From an uncultured Eubacteriales bacterium (GTDB lineage Bacteria; Bacillota; Clostridia; Lachnospirales; CAG-274): DNA of 12,552 bases. The DNA is taken from NCBI GenBank assembly GCA_902495025.1, contig CABUWB010000031.1:1-12552 (forward strand). Reading direction: 5' to 3'. Both the position numbers and the translations under genes were made by a program. Under the pieces are notes generated by a model that had not been told where the DNA came from, made no database searches, and worked only from the letters and a program-made list of their open reading frames with translations. Shown piece after piece: positions 7,306 through 12,552 of this stretch (within the stretch, counting starts at the first letter, position 1; each line of letters starts with the position of its first letter).

Positions 7306-9252
7306 TTACCAGCGCTTTGTTTTATTAGCAATTTCTTCCTTAATGTCTGAAAGGAATTTGTCAAGCGACATACTGCCTAAATCCTCTGCCTTGCATCTTA
7401 CCGAAACAGTACCCTCGGCAGCCTCCTTTTCACCTACAATAATGATGTAAGGCACTCTTTCATTTCTTGCCTCTCTTATCTTGTAGCCAATCTTCTCTGC
7501 CCTGTCGTCCATTTCCGCAAGAATACCATTTGCTTTAAGGTCAGCATAAACCTTGTCAGCATACTCCTGATACTTTTCAGAAATAGGCAGCACCTTAACC
7601 TGTACAGGTGCAAGCCATGTTGGAAAATGACCTGCATATTTTTCAATAAGCAGAGCAAGTGTTCTTTCATAGCAGCCGATAGATGTTCTGTGAATGATAT
7701 AAGGGCGCTTTTTCTGACCGTCCTTATCGATAAAGTACATATCAAACTTTTCTGCAAGCATCTGGTCAATCTGAATGGTAATAAGAGTATCCTCTTTACC
7801 GAATACGTTTTTAATCTGTATATCAAGCTTAGGTCCATAGAACGCAGCCTCACCAATACCAATAGAATACTTTACGCCAAGATGGTCAAGTATTTTCTGC
7901 ATAGTACCCTGTGCTTCATCCCACTGCTCCTGTGTACCAATGTATTTCTCTCTGTCATCAGGGTCCCACTGTGAGAAACGATAGCTTACATCCTCAATAA
8001 GACCAAGTGTTGTCAGCATATCATTTGCAAGCTGCAAACAGCCCTTGAATTCCTCCTCAAGCTGGTCAGGACGGAGAATGAGATGACCCTCAGAAATAGT
8101 AAACTGACGTACACGTATAAGACCATGCATTTCACCGCTTGATTCATTTCTGAAAAGTGTAGAGGTTTCGCCCATTCTTACAGGCAAATCTCTGTATGAG
8201 TGCTGCTCTGCCTTATATACATAATACTGGAAAGGACAGGTCATTGGACGCAGTGCAAACACCTCACTGTCGGTTTCCTCATCACCCATTACAAACATAC
8301 CGTCCTGGTAATGGTCCCAATGTCCGCTTATCTTGTATAAGTCACTCTTTGCCATAAGAGGCGTTTTGGTACGAACATAGCCTCTCCTCTCCTCCTCGTC
8401 CTCAACAAAACGCTGAAGAGTCTGTATAATTTTTGCACCCTTTGGCATAAGCAGAGGTAAACCCTGACCAATAACCTCGGTTGTTGTAAATATGCCAAGC
8501 TCACGTCCAAGCTTGTTATGGTCACGCTTTTTAGCCTCTTCTCTTGCAGCTATAAAGGCTTCAAGGTCTGCATTCTTTGTAAAAGCAGTAGCGTAAATAC
8601 GTGCAAGCATTTTATTTTTTTCGTTGCCTCTCCAATAAGCGCCCGACGAACCTGCCTCATTGGTAATTTTAAATGCCTTAACGGTTTTTGTGTTCATAAG
8701 GTGAGGTCCTGCACAAAGGTCAGTAAAATCACCCTGCTTATAGAAGGAAATAACCGCATCCTCAGGGAGGTCGTTAATAAGCTCTACCTTGTACGGCTCG
8801 CCAAGCTCCTCCATAAGCTTAAGTGCCTCTGCTCTTGGCAGCTCAAAGCGCTCAATAGGAAGTGCCTCCTTAACAATTTTCTTCATTTCCTTTTCAATTT
8901 CGGCAAACTCGTCCTGTGTAAAAGGCTCTCTGTCGAAATCATAATAAAAACCGTCATCAGTGGCAGGGCCTATAGCAAGCTTTGCGTTTGGATAAAGCCT
9001 TTTTACAGCCTGTGCAAGAATATGTGAGCAGGTATGTCTGTAAGCTCTTCTGCCCTCGTCACTGTCAAAGGTGCATATTTCAAGTGTGCAGTCCTCATTA
9101 AGCTGCTCCCTTAAATCTGCAACCTCACCGTTTACAATACCGCAGCAGGCATTTCTTGCAAGACCCTCGCTTAACTGCTTTGCTGCGTCAAGTACGGTAA
9201 TGCCGTTTTCATACTGCTTTGTTGAGCCGTCCTTCAAAGTTACGTTAATCAT
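7306..9252 (-). CDS. thrS: Threonyl-tRNA synthetase
   Basis: The 648-residue enzyme charges tRNA-Thr with threonine. Domains in order: TGS (about 1-62); the editing domain with HxxxH at H73/H77 and the C180-x3-H184 pair, which hydrolyses Ser-tRNA-Thr; the class II catalytic core with motif 2 around LFRNE...HGLIRVR (367-382) and zinc ligands C339, H390 and H521; and the C-terminal anticodon-binding domain from about 550. Motif 3 reads GCYERTLALLIE rather than the commoner GSLERFIGILIE, and the H390 region is FTISEGH rather than the usual TQDDAH, so this belongs to a divergent branch. I start at 9252 because AAGGAGG lies nine bases upstream; the frame stays open to 9492 only because it crosses the leader RNA. 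It is controlled by the T-box directly upstream. Confidence 0.95.
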   Translation of the reverse strand: MINVTLKDGSTKQYENGITVLDAAKQLSEGLARNACCGIVNGEVADLREQLNEDCTLEICTFDSDEGRRAYRHTCSHILAQAVKRLYPNAKLAIGPATDDGFYYDFDREPFTQDEFAEIEKEMKKIVKEALPIERFELPRAEALKLMEELGEPYKVELINDLPEDAVISFYKQGDFTDLCAGPHLMNTKTVKAFKITNEAGSSGAYWRGNEKNKMLARIYATAFTKNADLEAFIAAREEAKKRDHNKLGRELGIFTTTEVIGQGLPLLMPKGAKIIQTLQRFVEDEEERRGYVRTKTPLMAKSDLYKISGHWDHYQDGMFVMGDEETDSEVFALRPMTCPFQYYVYKAEQHSYRDLPVRMGETSTLFRNESSGEMHGLIRVRQFTISEGHLILRPDQLEEEFKGCLQLANDMLTTLGLIEDVSYRFSQWDPDDREKYIGTQEQWDEAQGTMQKILDHLGVKYSIGIGEAAFYGPKLDIQIKNVFGKEDTLITIQIDQMLAEKFDMYFIDKDGQKKRPYIIHRTSIGCYERTLALLIEKYAGHFPTWLAPVQVKVLPISEKYQEYADKVYADLKANGILAEMDDRAEKIGYKIREARNERVPYIIIVGEKEAAEGTVSVRCKAEDLGSMSLDKFLSDIKEEIANKTKRW

Positions 9253-9302
9253 TAAATTTTTCCTCCTTAATAAATTGATATTTTCGGACAGATTATATAA
9301 AT

Positions 9303-9343
9303 AAAAAAAGCGTATACCTGTCCTCAAAGGGACGAGCATACAC
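9303..9343 (-). terminator. Regulated terminator of the thrS T-box
   Basis: A 14-position stem (9343-9330 with 9323-9310, one mismatch and three G-U pairs) with loop CTTTGA is followed by seven T residues (9309-9303). Its 5' side overlaps the last base of the T-box motif, as expected for the mutually exclusive antiterminator. Confidence 0.88.
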
Positions 9344-9531
9344 CCGTGGTTCCACCCAAATTGCATCCTTAACGGATACCTCTCTATTGCCTGTAACGGG
9401 GCAAGCCGAACCGTATTAGGGTTACTCAGAGGTGGTTTTCGGTCTGTCCTGTGCAGGAGCTCTCCCACCTTGCAGCCCCTCTCTGGATACACATGTCAAT
9501 ACAGCCTACTGTCCTCGTCAGCGTTTTAACT
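9303..9531 (-). ncRNA. T-box riboswitch leader of thrS
   Basis: Between the promoter and thrS lies a leader of about 230 nt with T-box landmarks. The T-box sequence is GGGTGGAACCACGG (9357-9344). Its TGGA matches a tRNA 3' end UCCA, which fits a tRNA-Thr with discriminator U. CCGT at 9375-9372 can pair with ACGG at 9347-9344 to close the antiterminator. Stem I spans about 9525-9425 with a GGACAGTAGG turn and a candidate specifier ACC (Thr codon) at 9436-9434 or the adjacent ACC at 9433-9431. Uncharged tRNA-Thr would stabilise the antiterminator and allow thrS expression. The fold was read by eye, so the stem I limits and the exact specifier are uncertain. Confidence 0.92.
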
Positions 9532-9538
9532 ACTACTT

Positions 9539-9567
9539 ATTATAAGCACCAAATTTAGCATTGTCAA
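9539..9567 (-). promoter_or_regulatory. Consensus promoter of the thrS leader
   Basis: Minus-strand TTGACA (9567-9562), 17 bp, TATAAT (9544-9539): a perfect sigma-A promoter, as is common for T-box genes where control is by attenuation. Start near 9531. Confidence 0.9.
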
Positions 9568-9613
9568 TATTAATTTTGTGGAAATTTTGAATTTGCTTTA
9601 TTGTAAGCCAGAC

Positions 9614-9658
9614 AAAAAACAGGGCTGTAACATTAATTTTGCTATAGCCCTGTTTTTT
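9614..9658. terminator. Bidirectional terminator hairpin
   Basis: Perfect 13-bp arms AAAAAACAGGGCT (9614-9626) and AGCCCTGTTTTTT (9646-9658) enclose a 19-nt loop. T-runs follow the GC core on either strand. On the minus strand it is the first clear terminator after the C_GCAxxG_C_C gene, with the repeat element lying in between. On the plus strand nothing is seen that it would terminate. Confidence 0.75.
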
Positions 9659-9665
9659 CAATATA

Positions 9666-10081
9666 AGTTAATATTTAGCGGTGTAACATTAACAACCCAA
9701 CATTCAAATCAATAACGTATGGATTTATCGTAGGGGCGGCAATCTGCCGCCCGTTAGTAATTATGATATGCTAAAAATTAGGGCGGATATGGAATCCGCC
9801 TCAGGTTGCATAGGCGAGCAGTATTGCAAGGCAATACGACCAGCCCCTATATAACCCATAATAGCATTGTTGCATTGCATACAAATTAAATGTTGGTGCG
9901 TCTGAATAATTTGCGTATAAGATGAATTTACAAAAAATTAATTGTCGTTGTAATTAACTTGTAGGGGCGGATTCCATATCCGCCCGAATGCTGAACATGT
10001 TACCATTGTTGACGGGTGGCAGGTTGTCGCCCCTACGATTGAAATGTTGAGGTGTTAATTTACACCGATAAACATTAATTT
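9666..10081. mobile_element. MITE-like non-coding element with nested inverted repeats
   Basis: The left arm (about 9666-9756) and the reverse complement of the right arm (10010-10081) match over long stretches: both read TTAAT, then CGGTGTAA and ATTAACA, then CAACATT, then CGTAGGGGCG; the left arm carries about 20 extra bases. Inside, 9781-9800 is the exact reverse complement of 9966-9985 (20/20). Five local palindromes occur: GGGCGGCA/TGCCGCCC (9734-9752), GGCGGAT/ATCCGCC (9782-9800), GTATTGC/GCAATAC (9821-9837), GGGCGGAT/ATCCGCCC (9965-9985) and a wobble-paired one (10014-10032). No ORF of note is present. The GTAGGGGCGG...CCGCCC modules resemble dispersed palindromic repeats seen in Bacillota. 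A clear target-site duplication was not found, so mobility is inference. Confidence 0.65.
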
Positions 10082-10124
10082 ACTCTGTAAATAATAACTG
10101 TCAAATTTCAACAGCCCATTAAAA

Positions 10125-10532
10125 TTACTCAAACAATATTTTTTCGGCAAGCCTTGCTGCGTCCTTAATACACTCAGCACAAGGTCTTAAAACCGTACCT
10201 GTACCCAATCCTTTAAGCTCCCTGCACACAACAGAGCCGTTCTGCGCCTTAAATTCATCAAGTATTTCCCTTGAAAGCTTATAGGACGATGCCTTGCTGT
10301 CGGGCTTTTCAAGATTACCGCTGCTGTTTTTAAGCCCTGCAAGTATACATGCACCAGACACCGCACCGCAGGTACCCTCCATATTGCCCATGCCTGCACC
10401 AAGCGCCTCGGTCAGGCGGAACACCGTTTCCTCATCAAGTCCCACAAGGTCAGAGTATGTACAGGCAACAGCCTGTGCACAGTTGTAGCCCTTATCATGC
10501 TTTTTAATGGTTTCATCAACTCGTGTTTTCAT
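10125..10532 (-). CDS. C_GCAxxG_C_C family protein
   Basis: The 135-residue protein shows the spaced cysteine signature of this family: GYNCAQAV (C18), then C24, GTCGAVSGAC (C55, C62), VVC (C103) and RPCAEC (C118, C121), with a glycine-rich EALGAGMGNMEG segment in the middle. Family members are small, probably cytosolic, and thought to bind a metal or redox cofactor; no reaction is established. No signal peptide or membrane helix is seen. The ATG at 10532 follows GGAGGAATGTAAA; an upstream in-frame extension to 10631 crosses the promoter and is rejected. It appears monocistronic, with its own promoter upstream and, downstream, the MITE-like element followed by a terminator. The c-di-GMP riboswitch lies upstream on the same strand, but two terminators intervene. 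Confidence 0.9.
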   Translation of the reverse strand: MKTRVDETIKKHDKGYNCAQAVACTYSDLVGLDEETVFRLTEALGAGMGNMEGTCGAVSGACILAGLKNSSGNLEKPDSKASSYKLSREILDEFKAQNGSVVCRELKGLGTGTVLRPCAECIKDAARLAEKILFE

Positions 10533-10584
10533 TTTACATTCCTCCGTAATTTTACGCCCGCAGGCAGCATTTCGACAAAATTTT

Positions 10585-10613
10585 CTTATAAAAACAATAT
10601 ATCTCAAATACAA
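10585..10613 (-). promoter_or_regulatory. Promoter of the C_GCAxxG_C_C gene
   Basis: Minus-strand TTGTAT (10613-10608), 17 bp, TATAAG (10590-10585); start near 10578, leader about 45 nt. Confidence 0.5.
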
Positions 10614-10650
10614 CAAAAAAGCAACTGTCATTTAACAGCTGCTTTTTTGT
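10612..10650. terminator. Bidirectional terminator hairpin upstream of the C_GCAxxG_C_C gene
   Basis: AAAAAAGCAACTGT and ACAGCTGCTTTTTT pair with a single G-U/mismatch position around a 6-nt loop (core 10621-10642). On the minus strand it would stop transcripts coming from the riboswitch and repeat region just before the C_GCAxxG_C_C promoter. Confidence 0.75.
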
Positions 10651-10662
10651 GTTCTGTATATA

Positions 10663-10838
10663 AATATCCGGTAGGGGGAGGGATATTATATGCTCCGGGG
10701 CTTTCGCCCCGGTTGTCAAATAAATATGTCAATATCCAATAGGGGGGGAGGATATTATAGCGATTGAAGCTCGGGGAAAGCCTCAACCAATATAATAAAT
10801 AAATATGCAAAAATATCCAATAGGGGGAAGGATATTAA
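10663..10838. repeat. Three-copy palindromic G-tract repeat
   Basis: Three copies of AATATCC(A/G)(A/G)TAGGGGG followed by purines and GGATATT lie at 10663-10690, 10731-10759 and 10812-10838. Start-to-start distances are 68 and 81 bp. Each copy is a small inverted repeat (ATATCC/GGATAT) around a run of 5-7 G. Copies 2 and 3 also share the upstream flank AAATAAATATG. The spacers differ but each can form a hairpin; the first is CCGGGGC-TTTC-GCCCCGG (10695-10712), which on the minus strand has a GAAA tetraloop. On the minus strand there is no ATG or GTG between 10632 and 10845, so this stretch does not look coding in that direction. Confidence 0.75.
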
Positions 10839-10844
10839 AAACCT

Positions 10845-10882
10845 AAAAAAACTCAATTTAAACCGTTAGTCTAAACTGAGTT
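10845..10882 (-). terminator. Terminator of the c-di-GMP riboswitch
   Basis: On the minus strand AACTCAGTTTAGAC (10882-10869) pairs with GTTTAAATTGAGTT (10863-10850), 14 bp with two G-U pairs, followed by a T-run to 10845. It begins 24 nt after the aptamer's GGTTACC, the usual layout for an expression platform. Confidence 0.85.
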
Positions 10883-10899
10883 ACATTTAATATAATAAA

Positions 10900-10990
10900 A
10901 TATTAGGTAACCCAGCTGTCTTAGCTAATGCCTTAGACCTGAGGCTTTGCGTCCTTGCCTTTCAGCAAGTTTGCCTTTATCACATATTTA
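10900..10990 (-). ncRNA. Cyclic-di-GMP-I (GEMM-I) riboswitch aptamer
   Basis: The minus strand carries the conserved GEMM-I core in order: GGCAAAC (10975-10969), a six-pair hairpin capped by a GAAA tetraloop (CTTGCT-GAAA-GGCAAG), GGACGCAAAGCC (10954-10943), TCAGGTCTAAGG, a second arm, and AGCTGGGTTACC ending at 10906. In GEMM-I the GNRA loop docks into the second arm, and the guanines of c-di-GMP are read at the three-way junction. A closing P1 helix can be drawn between AATAAATAT-type sequence upstream and TAATATTTTATT downstream. It senses the second messenger c-di-GMP. It has its own promoter and terminator. Unusually, no gene with a start codon and ribosome binding site follows the terminator before the next hairpin terminator. 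Confidence 0.94.
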
Positions 10991-11003
10991 TTTATTAAGT
11001 TTT

Positions 11004-11022
11004 ATAGGAGCTCATCTCCTAT
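11004..11022 (-). other. 5'-end hairpin of the riboswitch transcript
   Basis: ATAGGAG/CTCCTAT with a 5-nt loop lies right at the predicted transcript start (about 11022). It may protect the 5' end; the sequence contains an AGGAG but is not followed by a start codon at suitable distance. Confidence 0.5.
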
Positions 11023-11028
11023 GGTGCT

Positions 11029-11057
11029 ATCATAACACAGCGCAATTTAAAATGCAA
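11029..11057 (-). promoter_or_regulatory. Promoter of the c-di-GMP riboswitch
   Basis: Minus-strand TTGCAT (11057-11052), 17 bp, TATGAT (11034-11029). The start near 11022 places the aptamer about 35 nt into the transcript, so the riboswitch is transcribed independently of the upstream membrane-protein gene. Confidence 0.75.
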
Positions 11058-11161
11058 GTGGTTTTTCAAAAAAAATTTCAATTTAACAATTTGTTCACAT
11101 TCGACTGTATAAAAATGTCTTTTATGCAAAAAAATCTGTAATTTTCCGTCTTAACAATATG
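11058..11161. other. AT-rich gap downstream of the small membrane protein gene
   Basis: This stretch is AT-rich with A- and T-runs. The only clear structure is CTTAACA-ATA-TGTTAAG (11150-11166), which overlaps the stop codon of the membrane-protein gene and is followed on the plus strand by AAATTTTTT. It would act as a terminator only on the plus strand. I see no strong minus-strand terminator for the membrane-protein gene. Confidence 0.45.
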
Positions 11162-11476
11162 TTAAGAAATTTTTTCAAGTGCCTGATAATATCTGCGGCG
11201 CTCACTGTATACCCTTTTAAGGGGAACAACGTTGGACGGTGCCTGCACTGCTGTATTTACAGCCTTTACGCACTGCTTATGTGTTTTCACCTCGGCGGGT
11301 GAAAAGCCAAAGACTGCAATTGCGGCAGCCGCTATTAAAAGGAAGGGGAGCGTTGCGCCATACATATCGTCCATATTATTGAAGTTATTAATACCAAATA
11401 CAAAACCTGCAATAAAAAGCAGAACAGCCGCAATTGCCGTAATAAGATATATTTTAAGCAAACGATTATTTTTCAT
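11162..11476 (-). CDS. Small two-helix membrane protein of unknown function
   Basis: The 104-residue protein has a short basic N-terminus (MKNNRLLK), a first membrane helix at about 8-29 (IYLITAIAAVLLFIAGFVFG), a short acidic linker (NNFNNMDDMYG) and a second helix at about 42-58 (LPFLLIAAAAIAVFGF). A basic, probably cytosolic, C-terminal tail contains VYSERRRYYQALEKIS. I do not recognise the family. The ATG at 11476 is preceded by AAGGAGG seven bases upstream and by a near-consensus promoter, so it is very likely expressed. It is divergent from the carbohydrate-binding lipoprotein gene. Function cannot be inferred. Confidence 0.8.
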   Translation of the reverse strand: MKNNRLLKIYLITAIAAVLLFIAGFVFGINNFNNMDDMYGATLPFLLIAAAAIAVFGFSPAEVKTHKQCVKAVNTAVQAPSNVVPLKRVYSERRRYYQALEKIS

Positions 11477-11519
11477 AATAAAGCCTCCTTAGCGTACAAA
11501 CTTTCTTTCTGATGAGTAC

Positions 11520-11548
11520 AGTATAACTCTCCAGCGAACAAAAGTCAA
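11520..11548 (-). promoter_or_regulatory. Promoter of the small membrane protein gene
   Basis: Minus-strand TTGACT (11548-11543), 17 bp, TATACT (11525-11520): near-consensus, start about 11513, leader about 37 nt. Confidence 0.8.
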
Positions 11549-11572
11549 ACGTTTTTTCGATTTTTAAAATAA

Positions 11573-11634
11573 TTGTAACATTTGTACCAAATTTGTAACG
11601 TTACCTCCTTACAAAATTTATGATATATTATAAG
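11573..11634 (+). promoter_or_regulatory. Probable promoter with WalR-like repeats for the lipoprotein gene
   Basis: Three TTGTA repeats occur: TGTAAC (11574-11579), TGTACC (11583-11588) and TGTAAC (11594-11599). The last two have the WalR spacing of 5 bp, but the first of them has one mismatch (C for A) to TGTWAH. GTAACGTTAC (11595-11604) is also a perfect 10-bp palindrome. The best promoter is weak: TTACCT (11601-11606), 17 bp, TATATT (11624-11629). A box ending immediately before a poor -35 is where an activator would bind. A GTGTAC/GTACAC inverted repeat (11635-11640/11649-11654) sits at the expected start. WalR control is inference. Confidence 0.42.
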
Positions 11635-11761
11635 GTGTACAATAAACCGTACACACTTTAAATTTCACAAAAAAATTTCTAACCTGATTTTAATATTGTG
11701 TTAAGCTTGCTTTAAAAAAGCCGCTGTACACTATACACATAATCGAAAAGGAGTGAATGCT

Positions 11762-12552
11762 ATGAAAAGAAAACTATCAGCAATACTGGTACTTGCAATG
11801 CTTGGCACGTGCATGGCATGCACAGGCTCTAATGCGGCAGATACCGACACAGCGTCGGTTATGACCGTTGTTTCGGGCAGCAGTGCCATGGTAGGTGCAA
11901 AAGATATATTGGACAAACTTGGCTATGACCTTAACTGGGAGAGCACCTCAAAAACGCTTTACGCAAGCAAAAAGAAAAACGTAATTGCCATTACAACAGG
12001 CTCGGACATTGCTCTGCTGAACGGCGAACAGGTTAAAATGAATTCCGCTGCGGCAATTGAAAACGGCGTACTTTCCGTTACGGCAGCAAGCATGGAGACA
12101 CTTACAGGTGAAAAGATAAGCGACAGCGGAGAGATAACCACATCCGAACAGACAAGCGACGATACATGGAAAGAAAACACCGCAGAGGTTGATTTATCCT
12201 CCATAAGCGGCGACACCTACAGCATAACCGAGGCAGGTGTATACACCCTCAGCGGCAGCTACAGCGGTATGATACACATAAACACTGACGGCAAGGTAAA
12301 GCTTATACTTAACGGCGTTACCATTACAAATACAGGCAACCCCGCAATTTTTGCCGAAAACAGCAAAAAGCTGATAATTGAGGCAGCCGACGGCAGCACA
12401 AACACCCTTACAGACGGAGCGGAATACAGCGCCGATGCAAAAGGCTGTATCTTTTCAAATGACGATATTGAGATACAGGGCAGCGGCAGCATAACCGTAA
12501 ACGCAAACCATAACCACGCAATAGTATCCGATGATGAAATTGAAATTAAGAA
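11762..12552 (+). CDS. Lipoprotein with stalk-like domain and carbohydrate-binding beta-helix domain, 3' end missing
   Basis: The frame is open for 263 codons to the window edge. The start ATG has AAAAGGAG eight bases upstream. The signal peptide MKRKLSAILVLAMLGTCMAC ends in two possible lipobox cysteines: C17 (LGTC) or C20 (CMAC). Residues 32-116 resemble the copper-amine-oxidase N-terminal-like stalk domain of clostridial surface proteins: GAKDILDKLGYDLNWESTSK, then a GSDIALLNGEQVKM strand and INGV-like turn. A Ser/Thr/Asp-rich linker (117-140) leads to a repeated-strand region from about 143 (ISGDTYSITEAGVYTLSGSY, VKLILNGVTITNTGNPAIF, CIFSNDDIEIQGSGSITVN). This matches the carbohydrate-binding-domain (DUF4353, Cthe_2159-like) beta-helix pattern. 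It is probably displayed on the cell surface and binds polysaccharide; the ligand is unknown. Confidence 0.85.
   Translation, partial: MKRKLSAILVLAMLGTCMACTGSNAADTDTASVMTVVSGSSAMVGAKDILDKLGYDLNWESTSKTLYASKKKNVIAITTGSDIALLNGEQVKMNSAAAIENGVLSVTAASMETLTGEKISDSGEITTSEQTSDDTWKENTAEVDLSSISGDTYSITEAGVYTLSGSYSGMIHINTDGKVKLILNGVTITNTGNPAIFAENSKKLIIEAADGSTNTLTDGAEYSADAKGCIFSNDDIEIQGSGSITVNANHNHAIVSDDEIEIK

Noticed and set aside
9253..9492. 80-residue N-terminal extension of ThrRS
   Set aside because: It is the translated T-box leader and crosses its terminator; a strong ribosome binding site precedes the ATG at 9252.
10533..10631. 33-residue N-terminal extension of the C_GCAxxG_C_C protein
   Set aside because: It runs across the promoter and into a terminator; a good ribosome binding site precedes the ATG at 10532.
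10628..10810. 60-codon minus-strand ORF through the three-copy repeat
   Set aside because: TTG start with no ribosome binding site; the peptide is just the translated repeats and it ends inside a terminator hairpin.
10663..10838. Possible CRISPR array
   Set aside because: Only three copies, unequal spacing, diverged repeats, hairpin-containing spacers and no cas genes.
1..12552. tRNA, rRNA, insertion-sequence transposase, phage or defence genes
   Set aside because: No cloverleaf, rRNA segment, transposase motif or defence-system domain was seen on either strand.

Overview
The window reads as a chromosomal segment of a low-to-mid GC Gram-positive bacterium, most likely an anaerobic member of the Clostridia (Bacillota). 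The reasons are a WalR/WalK two-component system with YycH/YycI-type partners, a tRNA-Thr T-box leader on thrS, a GEMM-I cyclic-di-GMP riboswitch, AGGAGG-type ribosome binding sites with TTGACA/TATAAT promoters, and a C_GCAxxG_C_C protein typical of anaerobes. The species cannot be named from the sequence alone.

Nearly everything is on the minus strand. Reading in the direction of transcription, from high to low coordinates: a small two-helix membrane protein (11162-11476); a free-standing c-di-GMP-I riboswitch with its own promoter and terminator but no convincing downstream ORF (about 10845-11057); a three-copy palindromic G-tract repeat (10663-10838); a C_GCAxxG_C_C protein (10125-10532); a MITE-like nested inverted-repeat element (about 9666-10081); a T-box leader and thrS (7306-9531); a hairpin-rich intergenic block ending in a terminator (7004-7300); walR-walK (4368-6862); a second unit holding a small secreted Ig-like protein, walH, walI and thiI (279-4152); and the start of an RpiB/LacA/LacB-family isomerase cut by the window edge (1-188). 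The only plus-strand gene is a lipoprotein with a stalk-like domain followed by a carbohydrate-binding beta-helix region; it starts at 11762 and runs off the right edge.

The main functional theme is cell-envelope control. WalK and WalR are the cell-wall stress kinase and regulator, and WalH and WalI are their membrane partners. The promoter in front of the secreted Ig-like gene, walH and walI carries three in-phase WalR half-sites (TGTAAC-N5-TGTAAT-N5-TGTAAC), which fits the published WalR consensus exactly. This suggests that WalR controls its own accessory genes together with an exported protein. A poorer copy of the same motif lies just upstream of the weak promoter of the plus-strand carbohydrate-binding lipoprotein.

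The points most worth a second look are the WalR-box/wal-operon rearrangement, the orphan c-di-GMP riboswitch leading into a repeat array with no ORF, the nested palindromic element beside thrS, and the hairpin cluster in the thrS 3' region.
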